NCBI GenBank assembly: GCA_003506435.1
Contig: DOAQ01000017.1
Location: 138,010 to 202,009, forward strand
Length of the DNA: 64,000 nucleotides
Direction of reading: 5' to 3'
Origin: Prolixibacteraceae bacterium
Lineage (GTDB): Bacteria; Bacteroidota; Bacteroidia; Bacteroidales; Prolixibacteraceae
The position numbers and the translations under genes were made by a program. The notes under the pieces were generated by a model. The model worked only from the letters and a program-made list of their open reading frames with translations, made no database searches and was not told the DNA's origin. Of the stretch, positions 24,089 through 32,739 are shown in pieces; the first letter of the stretch is position 1; each line of letters starts with the position of its first letter.

Positions 24089-25093
24089 ATGATCTCTATG
24101 AATAAACTTTTAACCATATCTCCTTCGCCGCATGTACATTCCAGCGACTCGGTCAATAAAATCATGTACCGGGTAATCCTGGCTATGGCGCCTGCATTGG
24201 CCTGGTCGGTTATTGTGTTCGGCCTCGAAGCCGTGAGGGTGACACTTATTGCGGTTGCCGCCTGTGTTGCTATCGAATATTTAATTCAAAAATACATTCT
24301 GAAGAACGTTCCGACAATTTCTGACGGATCAGCAATTATCACAGGTATTTTACTGGCTTTCAACGTTCCGGCATCAATTCCGTGGTGGATCATCATCGTT
24401 GGCGCAATAGCTGCAATCGGAATTGGAAAAATGACATTCGGCGGTTTGGGCAACAACCCGTTCAACCCGGCGCTGGTAGGCCGCATTTTCCTGCTGATTT
24501 CGTTTCCGGTGCAAATGACCAGTTGGCCAGCGCCTCACACAGTTGACGGAACCACCACTGCCACTCCGCTGGCGATCTTGAAAGAAGGAATTAAAAACGG
24601 ACAACCCATGGCTGATTTATACAAGGAAATACCCACCAACATGGATTTATTTCTTGGAAATATGTCGGGATCACTGGGCGAGATTTCAGTTCTCGCACTT
24701 TTAATCGGCGGAATCTACCTGCTAATACGGAAAGTCATAACCTGGCACATCCCGGTTTCTGTTCTGGCGTCGGCAGCTATTTTCTCCGGAATATTCTGGA
24801 TAATCGATCCTACCCAATATGCCGATCCGGTTTTTCAACTGATGACGGGAGGACTTGTCCTTGGCGCAATTTTTATGGCAACCGACATGGTGACCTCACC
24901 AATGAACCCGCGGGCTCAATTAATCTTCGGTGCAGGTATTGGAATACTCACCATCCTCATCCGCGTCTGGGGAGCTTATCCCGAAGGCGTTTCGTTCGCC
25001 ATTCTGATTATGAATGCGCTGGTTCCGCTGCTTAACCGGTTTGTAAAACCTACCCGGTTCGGAAAAGTAAACGTTCAATCCAATAAAGGATAA
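24089..25093 (+). CDS. rnfD: Rnf electron transport complex subunit D
   Basis: A 334-residue integral membrane subunit with about nine helices that carries covalently bound FMN and forms part of the ion channel. Recognisable stretches are LTISPSPHVHSSDSVNKIMY at the N-terminus, PFNPALVGRIFLL, the flavin-attachment region DGTTTATPLAIL, and ATDMVTSPMNPRAQLIFG near the C-terminus. The start at 24089 (M-I-S-M-N-K) is eight bases after the right arm of the inserted element. rnfG follows after three bases. Confidence 0.95.
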   Translation: MISMNKLLTISPSPHVHSSDSVNKIMYRVILAMAPALAWSVIVFGLEAVRVTLIAVAACVAIEYLIQKYILKNVPTISDGSAIITGILLAFNVPASIPWWIIIVGAIAAIGIGKMTFGGLGNNPFNPALVGRIFLLISFPVQMTSWPAPHTVDGTTTATPLAILKEGIKNGQPMADLYKEIPTNMDLFLGNMSGSLGEISVLALLIGGIYLLIRKVITWHIPVSVLASAAIFSGIFWIIDPTQYADPVFQLMTGGLVLGAIFMATDMVTSPMNPRAQLIFGAGIGILTILIRVWGAYPEGVSFAILIMNALVPLLNRFVKPTRFGKVNVQSNKG

Positions 25094-25096
25094 GCC

Positions 25097-25675
25097 ATGG
25101 CAAAGAAAGAATCAACCTTCAAAAATATGACGATTGCCTTGTTCGTCATCACTGCGGTAGCCGGTTTCTTTATGGCCGCAGTATATTCTGTCACCAAAGA
25201 GCCCATTGCAATCTCTCAAAAAGCAAAAATAAACAACGCCATTAAAATGGTCGTTCCTGAATTTGAAACCATTACAGACACTGTACTGATGCCTGAAGAC
25301 GGAACAGACAGCATCCGGATTCACCGTTTGCTGAAAGGAACAGAAAATTCGGGGGTTGCCGTTGAAACCTACACAGATAAGGGATTCTCCGGGCGCTTCA
25401 CCCTGATGGTCGGTTTTACGCCCGAAGGCTCCATCAGTAGTATTGAAGTTCTGGAACACAAGGAAACACCGGGACTCGGCACAAAAATGGCGCTTCCGGC
25501 TTTTAAAGATCAGTTTAAAGGATTAAAAATTGCCGACCTGCCCGACGGAAAACTCAAAGTAAAAAAAGACGGAGGGTCCATTGATGCGATCACCGCTGCA
25601 ACCATTAGCAGCCGGGCTTTTTGCGATGCTGTTAACCGTGCCCACCAAACTCACAGGAAAGGAGAAAAACAATGA
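25097..25675 (+). CDS. rnfG: Rnf electron transport complex subunit G
   Basis: A 192-residue subunit with one N-terminal membrane helix (MTIALFVITAVAGFFMAAVY) and a periplasmic FMN-binding domain. The flavin-accepting threonine lies in DAITAATISSRAF, a variant of the S-G-A-T-x-T/S motif. LEHKETPGLGTKM is the conserved FMN-domain segment. The stop overlaps the rnfE start by four bases. Confidence 0.94.
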   Translation: MAKKESTFKNMTIALFVITAVAGFFMAAVYSVTKEPIAISQKAKINNAIKMVVPEFETITDTVLMPEDGTDSIRIHRLLKGTENSGVAVETYTDKGFSGRFTLMVGFTPEGSISSIEVLEHKETPGLGTKMALPAFKDQFKGLKIADLPDGKLKVKKDGGSIDAITAATISSRAFCDAVNRAHQTHRKGEKQ

Positions 25676-26262
25676 ACCAGTTCAATAATCTCAGCAAAGG
25701 ACTTCTTCGGGAAAATCCGATTTTAGTTCTGCTTTTAGGAACCTGTCCGACCCTGGCTGTAACTTCTTCGGCCATAAACGGATTGGGAATGGGACTTGCA
25801 ACGACCTTTGTATTGTTCATGTCGAACGTTTTTATTTCAGTAGTCAAGGATTTTGTTCCCGATAAAGTGCGAATTCCGGCCTTCGTGGTGGTTATCGCCA
25901 GTTTTGTGACCATCGTCGATTTGCTGATGCAGGCATATACTCCCGCATTGTCGAACCAACTGGGAATTTTTATTCCGCTAATCGTTGTAAACTGCATCGT
26001 ACTTGGCCGGGCTGAAGCATTCGCCTGTAAAAACAATATTTTTTCGTCGTTTATCGACGGTCTCGGAATGGGACTCGGTTTTACTTTAGCGCTGGTTACC
26101 ATCGGAAGTATCCGCGAAATGTTGGGTACAGGTTCTATCTTCGGTCACAAATTTATTGCTGAAGGGGCCGATGGAATCCTTGTTTTTATTCTTGCACCGG
26201 GAGCTTTTATTACATTGGGCTTCCTGATTGCAATCCTGAAAAAGATAAATAAATCCTCCTAA
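25672..26262 (+). CDS. rnfE: Rnf electron transport complex subunit E
   Basis: A 196-residue membrane subunit with six helices, homologous to NqrD. It shows LRENPILVLLLGTCPTLAVT, IFIPLIVVNCIVLGRAEAFA and the paired cysteines (GTCP and VNC) that hold the membrane-embedded iron-sulfur cluster shared with RnfA. It overlaps rnfG and is followed 11 bases later by rnfA. Confidence 0.95.
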   Translation: MNQFNNLSKGLLRENPILVLLLGTCPTLAVTSSAINGLGMGLATTFVLFMSNVFISVVKDFVPDKVRIPAFVVVIASFVTIVDLLMQAYTPALSNQLGIFIPLIVVNCIVLGRAEAFACKNNIFSSFIDGLGMGLGFTLALVTIGSIREMLGTGSIFGHKFIAEGADGILVFILAPGAFITLGFLIAILKKINKSS

Positions 26263-26273
26263 TTAGTTCAGTC

Positions 26274-26846
26274 ATGGAATACGTAATCATACTTATATCA
26301 GCCATTCTGGTCAACAATATTGTTTTGGCGCAGTTCCTGGGGATCTGTCCGTTTTTGGGGGTAAGTACAAAAACTGAAACGGCTGTCGGAATGGGTGCTT
26401 CTGTTCTTTTTGTGATGACCCTGGCAACGATTGTCACCTTTCTGGTTCAGCAATATGTACTAACTCCGCTCAATCTGGAATTTCTGCAAACCATTAGTTT
26501 TATCCTGATCATTGCAGCCCTGGTTCAAATGCTCGAAATTATTCTGAAGAAAGTAAGTCCGGCATTGTATCAGGCGCTGGGTATTTACCTGCCGCTGATC
26601 ACCACCAACTGTGCTGTGCTGGGGGTTGCCATTCTGGTTATTAAAAAGAATTTCAACCTGGCCGAATCGGTTGTGTTCACCGCAGCCACCGCTTTAGGTT
26701 TTGCCATGGCGCTGATTATTTTCTCCGGAATCCGCGAACAACTTGCCCTGGCGAACATTCCGAAGGGAATGCAGGGTATCCCGATTGCATTGGTTACAGC
26801 CGGCATTCTGGCACTGGCTTTTATGGGCTTTGCCGGACTGGTCTAG
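26274..26846 (+). CDS. rnfA: Rnf electron transport complex subunit A
   Basis: A 190-residue membrane subunit with six helices, homologous to NqrE. It shows ILVNNIVLAQFLGICPFLGV, LGIYLPLITTNCAVLGVAIL and GFAMALIIFSGIREQLALAN. Its two cysteines (GICP and TNC) pair with those of RnfE around the membrane iron-sulfur centre. It is the last rnf gene. A hairpin terminator follows about 30 bases later. Confidence 0.95.
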   Translation: MEYVIILISAILVNNIVLAQFLGICPFLGVSTKTETAVGMGASVLFVMTLATIVTFLVQQYVLTPLNLEFLQTISFILIIAALVQMLEIILKKVSPALYQALGIYLPLITTNCAVLGVAILVIKKNFNLAESVVFTAATALGFAMALIIFSGIREQLALANIPKGMQGIPIALVTAGILALAFMGFAGLV

Positions 26847-26875
26847 AAATCGAAGAAAAAACCATTTATATATTT

Positions 26876-26908
26876 CAAAAAGGCAGTTCTCTCGGGGGCT
26901 GCTTTTTT
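26876..26908 (+). terminator. Terminator of the rnf operon
   Basis: An A-rich arm with GGCAG pairs with CTGC and the following T run (CTGCTTTTTT) across a loop of about 12 bases. The position after rnfA fits the end of the operon. Confidence 0.7.
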
Positions 26909-27058
26909 ATTTCCTGTATTTTAGTCAAATAAGAAAATAACAGAAAAACAAAATCATTATCAAAATCAATCCATTCCTCTTTTTGTAATTTATGAGCAAT
27001 CTCACCTACCAATTAGCAAAGTGATATTAATTTTCAGGCTTCATAAAAATTTGAAATT

Positions 27059-28315
27059 ATGCTTAAACAATTCACAGTATTGGGTGCCCTTCTGTTTGCG
27101 CTGAATACGATGGCGCAAAATGTTGACAAGGGAAAAGTAGAAATTTATGACAAAGGGAAAGGGTATTATTACGAATCCATTCTGAAAGATATTCGCGACG
27201 TAGACGAAAAGCTGGAAAAGGAAGCTCCTTATATCCGTTTCAACATGGACCAGTCGGGGCTGGATTTGCCCAACAACCGTTCGCTGTACACAACCATTTG
27301 GTGCAATCCCACCGAATCGCAGGGCAACGGCGGTACCTGCTGGAGTTTTTCAACTTCTTCGTTTTACGAAACAGAAGTATTCCGGCAAACCGGCAAAAAA
27401 GTTGAACTATCGGAAATTTATACCGTGTACTGGGAATATGTTGAGAAAGCCCGCCGTTTCATCGAAAAACGCGGCAACTCAAATTTCGACGAAGGATCGG
27501 AAGGCAATGCCGTGGCCCGCATCATGAAAATGTACGGAGCCGTTCCGATGAGCGAATACACCGGGAAACTGCACGACCGGAAATTCCACACCCACGAAAA
27601 GATGGCCGGGGAAATGAAAGCCTTCCTGAACTCACTGAAAACATCGAACGCATGGAACGTGGACGCAGCGCTGGAAACGATCAAGTCCATTATGAACCAT
27701 CATATTGGCGTGCCGCCGACCGAATTTGTGGTAGACGGAAAAACCTACAATCCAAAAACATATTTGAACGATTATCTGAAGATCAATCCGGATGATTTTG
27801 TGGAAATTCTGTCGTACAAACAGGAACCTTACTGGAAACAGGTAGAATACAAAGTGGTCGATAACTGGTGGCACAATGCCGATTATTACAATGTACCTCT
27901 CAATGTATTTATGGATGCGCTGAAAAAAGCCATCAAAAACGGGTACTCGGTGAGCATTGGCGGCGATGTGTCGGAAACCGGCTTCAGCCGCGAAACCAAC
28001 TGCGCCATGATTCCCGACTACGATATTCCGTCGGCTTATATTAACGAAGATGCCCGCCAGTTCCGTTTCTCCAACGAAACCACGACTGACGACCATGGCA
28101 TGCACCTGATCGGCATACTCGAAAATTACAAAGGTTCGGGCAAAGACTGGTACCTGATAAAAGATTCGAGTTCCGGCTCACGAAATGTCGGCGAAGGAAA
28201 TCCGAACTTCGGGTATTATTTCTTTCACGAAGATTATATAAAACTGAAAATGATGGGATTTACCGTTCATAAAGATGCAGTGAAAGATATTCTGAAAAAA
28301 TTTGATTCAAACTAA
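27059..28315 (+). CDS. C1-family (bleomycin hydrolase/aminopeptidase C-like) cysteine peptidase, exported
   Basis: A 418-residue protein with a Sec signal peptide (MLKQFTVLGALLFALNTMA before Q). The papain-like core shows the oxyanion Gln and catalytic Cys in SQGNGGTCWSFSTSSF and the His in TDDHGMHLIGI. Where papain has Asn in N-S-W-G, this protein has LIKDSSSGS; related exported Bacteroidota proteins may share this. It resembles aminopeptidase C-type enzymes but is periplasmic. It is monocistronic, and no clear terminator is seen after it. Confidence 0.88.
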   Translation: MLKQFTVLGALLFALNTMAQNVDKGKVEIYDKGKGYYYESILKDIRDVDEKLEKEAPYIRFNMDQSGLDLPNNRSLYTTIWCNPTESQGNGGTCWSFSTSSFYETEVFRQTGKKVELSEIYTVYWEYVEKARRFIEKRGNSNFDEGSEGNAVARIMKMYGAVPMSEYTGKLHDRKFHTHEKMAGEMKAFLNSLKTSNAWNVDAALETIKSIMNHHIGVPPTEFVVDGKTYNPKTYLNDYLKINPDDFVEILSYKQEPYWKQVEYKVVDNWWHNADYYNVPLNVFMDALKKAIKNGYSVSIGGDVSETGFSRETNCAMIPDYDIPSAYINEDARQFRFSNETTTDDHGMHLIGILENYKGSGKDWYLIKDSSSGSRNVGEGNPNFGYYFFHEDYIKLKMMGFTVHKDAVKDILKKFDSN

Positions 28316-28452
28316 TCCTGAACTTTTCGGTTCCTGAATTGTTTTAAATCGAAAAGATTTTAGAAATGGAATTTAAATGAAACATTAAGGGAATTACATC
28401 ATTTCCTTAAAAATTATAAAAAAACAACCGTCATTATTTTCATTTTAAAAAA

Positions 28453-28467
28453 TAATACACATATTTG
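28453..28467 (+). promoter_or_regulatory. Putative promoter -7 region of the leu operon
   Basis: CATATTTG at 28460-28467 is one base from TAnnTTTG, with T-rich sequence at the -33 distance. Transcription would begin near 28474, 14 bases before the leader peptide start. Confidence 0.4.
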
Positions 28468-28487
28468 CATCCAAATTTTAGAAACAC

Positions 28488-28559
28488 ATGAAAAATAGCA
28501 GCCTCATATCTCTTCTCAGTCTAATTCTTGGTATTCTAATTATTAGAGTATTGAAGTGA
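28488..28559 (+). CDS. Leucine operon leader peptide (23 residues)
   Basis: A complete 23-codon frame, beginning MKNSSLISLLSLILGILIIR and ending V-L-K before a TGA stop. It holds seven Leu, five Ile and one Val codons in a run, the hallmark of a branched-chain amino acid leader peptide. It lies 99 bases upstream of leuA and its stop codon overlaps the anti-terminator sequence. Ribosome stalling at the Leu codons when leucine is scarce would leave that sequence free. This is inferred from the layout and from classical leu attenuation. Confidence 0.8.
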   Translation: MKNSSLISLLSLILGILIIRVLK

Positions 28560-28625
28560 GAATGGTATGCGGTAAGCAATAGAACGAATTAACAAAGGGC
28601 CATTCTCACCAGAGGATGGCCTTTT
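28556..28625 (+). promoter_or_regulatory. leu attenuator: anti-terminator and terminator hairpins
   Basis: GTGAGAATGG (28556-28565, spanning the leader stop codon) is perfectly complementary to CCATTCTCAC (28600-28609). The latter also forms part of the left arm of a terminator: 28594-28607 pairs with 28612-28625 (14 bp, two wobble pairs, loop ACCA) and ends in TTTT. The two pairings are mutually exclusive. A ribosome reaching the leader stop covers 28556-28565 and lets the terminator form; stalling earlier favours the anti-terminator. Confidence 0.8.
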
Positions 28626-28658
28626 CATTTGATAATGTTTTTATAAAACCATTTCGTT

Positions 28659-30161
28659 ATGAGCGACAGATTGTACATTTTTGACACTACCCTGAGGGAC
28701 GGAGAACAAGTTCCGGGGTGTCAATTGAATACGGTGGAAAAAATTGAAGTTGCCAAAGCGTTGGAAGAACTGGGCGTCGATGTGATCGAAGCCGGTTTTC
28801 CGATTTCGAGCCCGGGCGATTTCAAATCCGTAGTCGAAATTTCAAAAGCGGTGACCTGGCCAACCATTTGTGCCCTTACCCGCGCAGTTGAAAAAGATAT
28901 AGATGTTGCCGCCGAAGCCCTAAAGTTTGCAAAGAAGGGCCGTATTCATACCGGTATCGGAACATCTCCTTTCCATATTTACCACAAACTGAATTCAACT
29001 CCTGAAGAGATTCTCGAACGGGCCGTTGCTGCCGTGAAATATGCAAAAAAATACGTCGAAGATGTTGAATTTTATGCTGAAGATGCAGGCCGTTCGGAAA
29101 ACGAATACCTGGCCCGCGTGGTGGAAGCAGTGATCAAAGCCGGGGCAACCGTGGTGAATATCCCCGACACAACAGGATATACTCTTCCGTACGAATTCGG
29201 CGAAAAAATAAAATACCTGATGGACAATGTGCGCGGCGTTGAAAAGGCGATTATTTCGACCCACTGCCACAACGATCTGGGAATGGCGACTGCCAATACG
29301 ATTGCAGGAATTATGAACGGGGCGCGCCAGGCCGAAGTGACTATCAACGGAATTGGTGAGCGGGCAGGTAACACTTCGCTGGAAGAAGTGGTGATGATAC
29401 TGAAAAGCCGTTATGCCGTTCTGGGTATCGACACGAATATAAAAACACAGAATATCTACAAAACCAGCCGGTTGGTATCAACCTTGATGAACATGCCGGT
29501 ACAGCCGAACAAAGCGATTGTCGGTCGCAATGCCTTTGCGCACTCTTCGGGCATTCACCAGGACGGGGTTTTGAAAAACCGCGAGAACTACGAGATTATC
29601 GACCCGACAGATGTGGGTATCAGCGAATCGAGCATTGTACTGACTGCCCGCAGCGGACGCGCCGCACTGAAACACCGTCTGGAAATATTAGGCTTCAAAC
29701 TAGACAAAAACAAACTGGACGAAGTGTACCAGAAATTTCTGGAACTGGCCGACAAGAAAAAAGATATTCGCGATGATGATGTTGCCCTGCTGGTTGGCGA
29801 TGTTCATCGAAAAGAAAGCCGCATCAAACTCGAATTTCTACAGGTAGTTACCGGGAAAACGCTGGTACCGATGGCAACCGTCCGCCTGAATATTGCCGGT
29901 GAAAAATTTGATGCAACAGCATCGGGTAATGGTCCGGTTGACGCGGCCATCAAAGCAATTAAGCAGATTATCCGCCGCCAGGTTACGGTTGAAGAGTTCC
30001 TCATTCAGGCTATCACCAAGGGAAGCGACGATGTGGGAAAAGTACATCTGGAACTGGATTTTGACGGCAATAAATTTTTCGGATTTGGCGCCCACACCGA
30101 TATTGTTACTGCATCGGCAGAAGCATTTATCGATGCAATAAACAAAATGCCAGCTGAGTAG
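28659..30161 (+). CDS. leuA: 2-isopropylmalate synthase
   Basis: A 500-residue enzyme condensing acetyl-CoA with 2-oxoisovalerate, the first step of leucine synthesis. The DRE-TIM barrel starts FDTTLRDGEQVPGCQL, has the metal-binding STHCHNDLGMAT and the GIGERAGNTSLEE loop. The C-terminal third is the regulatory domain for leucine feedback (LLVGDVHRKESRIKLEFLQV, SGNGPVDAAIKAI). Its mRNA carries the leucine-rich leader and attenuator. leuC follows after 116 bases that include a palindromic repeat. Confidence 0.95.
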   Translation: MSDRLYIFDTTLRDGEQVPGCQLNTVEKIEVAKALEELGVDVIEAGFPISSPGDFKSVVEISKAVTWPTICALTRAVEKDIDVAAEALKFAKKGRIHTGIGTSPFHIYHKLNSTPEEILERAVAAVKYAKKYVEDVEFYAEDAGRSENEYLARVVEAVIKAGATVVNIPDTTGYTLPYEFGEKIKYLMDNVRGVEKAIISTHCHNDLGMATANTIAGIMNGARQAEVTINGIGERAGNTSLEEVVMILKSRYAVLGIDTNIKTQNIYKTSRLVSTLMNMPVQPNKAIVGRNAFAHSSGIHQDGVLKNRENYEIIDPTDVGISESSIVLTARSGRAALKHRLEILGFKLDKNKLDEVYQKFLELADKKKDIRDDDVALLVGDVHRKESRIKLEFLQVVTGKTLVPMATVRLNIAGEKFDATASGNGPVDAAIKAIKQIIRRQVTVEEFLIQAITKGSDDVGKVHLELDFDGNKFFGFGAHTDIVTASAEAFIDAINKMPAE

Positions 30162-30224
30162 GAACCTCCAACGGAGGGGAAAAAAACGCCAAAACAGTAA
30201 CGTATAAATTAATTTTTGCAGCAC

Positions 30225-30262
30225 TACCCCCCTCTCCCCGGGAGAGGGGTTGGGGGTGAGGC
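30225..30262. repeat. REP-like palindrome between leuA and leuC
   Basis: The hairpin CCCCTCTCC-CCGG-GAGAGGGG core is followed by TTGGGGGTGAGGCT. A shorter partner in the opposite orientation lies at about 30165-30186 (CCTCC...GGAGGGG). It belongs to the same family as the repeats at 11618 and 58603 but is non-coding here. Confidence 0.65.
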
Positions 30263-30277
30263 TCTAAAAAAACAATA

Positions 30278-31681
30278 ATGGAAGCAAGAACTTTATTCGA
30301 CAAAATTTGGGATTCGCACGTAGTACGGAAGGTGGAGGGCGGTCCCAGTGTGTTGTATATCGACCGTCATTTCATCCATGAAGTGACCAGTCCGGTAGCA
30401 TTTTTAGGTTTGAAAACCCGCGGATTGAAAGTATTCCGCCCGGAGCAAACCACTGCAACGCCCGACCACAACGTACCAACTGTGAATCAGCACCTGAGCA
30501 TTAAAGACGAATTGTCGCGCAACCAGGTTGAAATGCTGAAACGCAACTGCGAAGAACACGGGATCGTTTATCACGGTTTGGGAACCGAAGGACACGGCGT
30601 GGTTCACATCATCGGTCCTGAAATGGGAATTACCCAGCCGGGCATGACCATCGTTTGCGGCGACAGCCACACCTCAACCCACGGAGCTTTCGGAGCCATT
30701 GCATTCGGTATTGGCACCAGCGAAGTGGAAATGGTACTGGCCAGCCAGTGCATCATGCAGCCCAAGCCAAAGAAAATGCGCATCACGTTGAACGGCAAGC
30801 TGAAAAAAGCAGTCACCTCCAAAGACATCGCGTTGTATATTATTTCGAAAATATCGACCAGCGGCGGTACCGGCCATTTTATTGAATATGCAGGTACAGC
30901 AATTGAAAGCCTGAGCATGGAAGGCCGCATGACCCTTTGCAACATGAGCATTGAAAGCGGCGCCCGCGGTGGGATGATCGCCCCCGATGAAACCACTTTC
31001 AGCTATATAAAAGGACGTAAATTTGCTCCGCAAGGCGCTGAATGGGACAAAACGCTGGCCTACTGGAAAACGCTGAAATCGGACGAAGGCGCTCTTTTTG
31101 ATACCGAATATGAATTTGATGCAGCCAATATTGAACCGATGATTACCTTCGGAACCAACCCGGGAATGGGAATCGGCGTTACTCAAAACATACCTGAAGG
31201 AAAAGAACTGACAGGTACCGATAAAACAACCTACGAAAAATCGTTATCATACATGGGCTATAAAGCCGGTGATAAAATGGCCGGAAAAGCGATTGATTTT
31301 GTTTTTGTTGGAAGTTGCACCAATGGCCGTATCGAGGATTTCCGCGAGTTTGCCGCTTTTGTAAAAGGCCGCAAAAAAGCAGACACCGTTACGGCATGGC
31401 TGGTTCCCGGATCAAAAGCGGTGGAAAACCAGATTCGCGAAGAAGGTTTGGTTGAAATTTTCGAAGCAGCAGGTTTCGAGCTTCGTCAGCCCGGATGTTC
31501 GGCTTGTCTGGCCATGAACGACGATAAAATTCCGGCAGGCAAATATTCAGTTTCAACATCGAACCGGAACTTCGAAGGCCGCCAGGGACCCGGCGCACGC
31601 ACCTTGCTTGCCAGCCCAATCACTGCCGCCGCCGCCGCTGTAACCGGAAAAATAACCGACCCAAGAAACCTGATGGATTGA
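30278..31681 (+). CDS. leuC: 3-isopropylmalate dehydratase large subunit
   Basis: A 467-residue aconitase-family subunit that isomerises 2- to 3-isopropylmalate with LeuD. The [4Fe-4S] ligands are in VGSCTNGRIEDFREF and PGCSACLAMN. GDSHTSTHGAFGAIAFGIGT is the substrate-binding segment. The start MEARTLFDKIWDSHVV is typical. The last codons and stop (L-M-D-stop) coincide with the beginning of an inserted repeat arm, and leuD is displaced about 430 bases downstream. Confidence 0.96.
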   Translation: MEARTLFDKIWDSHVVRKVEGGPSVLYIDRHFIHEVTSPVAFLGLKTRGLKVFRPEQTTATPDHNVPTVNQHLSIKDELSRNQVEMLKRNCEEHGIVYHGLGTEGHGVVHIIGPEMGITQPGMTIVCGDSHTSTHGAFGAIAFGIGTSEVEMVLASQCIMQPKPKKMRITLNGKLKKAVTSKDIALYIISKISTSGGTGHFIEYAGTAIESLSMEGRMTLCNMSIESGARGGMIAPDETTFSYIKGRKFAPQGAEWDKTLAYWKTLKSDEGALFDTEYEFDAANIEPMITFGTNPGMGIGVTQNIPEGKELTGTDKTTYEKSLSYMGYKAGDKMAGKAIDFVFVGSCTNGRIEDFREFAAFVKGRKKADTVTAWLVPGSKAVENQIREEGLVEIFEAAGFELRQPGCSACLAMNDDKIPAGKYSVSTSNRNFEGRQGPGARTLLASPITAAAAAVTGKITDPRNLMD

Positions 31682-32110
31682 TGATTTGCGATTGATGATT
31701 GACGATTAAACCGACGAAGTAAGACAACGATGAATAAAGAAATTCTCATACGCAGAACAAAAAAATTTGCACACGATTGTGTGAAAGTTGCTTCGAATCT
31801 ACCAAACAACAAATTGGGATTTCATATCAGCGGACAGTTGATACGATGTAGTACCTCGGTGGCTGCTAATTATCGGGCAGCAAATCTGGCTCAATCGAAA
31901 CAAGCATTCGCTGCAAAATTATCAATCGTTATTGAAGAAGCTGATGAGAGCGAATTCTGGATGGAATTTGCCATGGAAGAAAATATCTTATCTCCGGAAG
32001 TTGCAAACCCTTTAATACAGGAAGCCCACGAAATTGCTTCTATTTTAATAGCTTCAAGAAAATCAATCCAAACAGAAAATAATAAATCATAATTTATCAA
32101 TAATAAATTG
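31676..32110 (+). mobile_element. IVS-like element D between leuC and leuD
   Basis: The left arm (31676-31710) is built from GATTGATGATT/GACGATT units. The right arm (32081-32110) has ATAAATCATAATTTATCAAT, which is partly complementary to it (ATTGAT, ATT and GATT blocks align with gaps). The pairing is weaker than in elements B and C, suggesting an older, decayed copy. A four-helix-bundle gene lies between the arms. Confidence 0.45.
31730..32092 (+). CDS. Four helix bundle protein (S23 family), copy D
   Basis: A 120-residue four-helix-bundle protein: KEILIRRTKKFAHDCVKVAS, NNKLGFHISGQLIRCSTSVA, ANYRAANLAQSKQAFAAKLS and EEADESEFWMEFAMEENI. Subtype features match copy C, with which it shares the A-A/G-A-N and E-S-E-F-W/T-K-Y-W positions. 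Its C-terminal codons fall in the right repeat arm. It splits the leuC and leuD genes, whose products form one enzyme, with no sign of a role in leucine synthesis. Confidence 0.9.
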   Translation: MNKEILIRRTKKFAHDCVKVASNLPNNKLGFHISGQLIRCSTSVAANYRAANLAQSKQAFAAKLSIVIEEADESEFWMEFAMEENILSPEVANPLIQEAHEIASILIASRKSIQTENNKS

Positions 32111-32115
32111 AAAAG

Positions 32116-32706
32116 ATGGCATACGACAAATTTATAACCATACAATCACCGGCAGTACCGGTAGCGATTGAAAACGTGGATACCGATCAGATCATTCCCG
32201 CCCGCTTTCTGAAAGCAGTTGAACGCAAAGGGTTTGGCGATAATTTATTTCGCGACTGGCGATACGATAAAAACAACCAACCCATTGCCGGTTTCCCGCT
32301 GAACAACAAAAAATATTCAGGGAAAATATTAGTCGGAGGTAAAAACTTTGGCAGCGGATCGAGCCGTGAACATGCTGCCTGGGCCATATACGATTATGGC
32401 TTCCGGGTCGTTGTTTCGAGTTTCTTTGCCGACATTTTTAAAGGCAATGCACTGAACAACGGATTGCTTCCGGTTGTTGTTTCTTCGGAGTTCCTTGAAA
32501 AAATATTTTCAGAAATTGAAAAAAATCCGGAGAGTCAGTTTGAAGTTGATTTGGAAAAGCAAACATTCACGATCCTTTCGAGTGGTGAATCGGAATCGTT
32601 CGAAATTAACCCATATAAAAAACACTGTCTTGCAAACGGGCTCGACGACATCGATTACCTGGTAGATATGCAGGAACAGATCGCTGCTTTTGAACAGGCA
32701 AAATAA
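32116..32706 (+). CDS. leuD: 3-isopropylmalate dehydratase small subunit
   Basis: A 196-residue swivel-domain subunit of isopropylmalate isomerase. Characteristic segments are ENVDTDQIIPARFLKAVERK, GKNFGSGSSREHAAWAIYDY and VVSSFFADIFKGNALNNGLL. It works with LeuC, from which it is separated by the four-helix-bundle element. Length and motifs are normal, so the insertion has not damaged the gene. Confidence 0.96.
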   Translation: MAYDKFITIQSPAVPVAIENVDTDQIIPARFLKAVERKGFGDNLFRDWRYDKNNQPIAGFPLNNKKYSGKILVGGKNFGSGSSREHAAWAIYDYGFRVVVSSFFADIFKGNALNNGLLPVVVSSEFLEKIFSEIEKNPESQFEVDLEKQTFTILSSGESESFEINPYKKHCLANGLDDIDYLVDMQEQIAAFEQAK

Positions 32707-32739
32707 AACTATTCCGTAAGGAAATTTAAAAACAAAACT

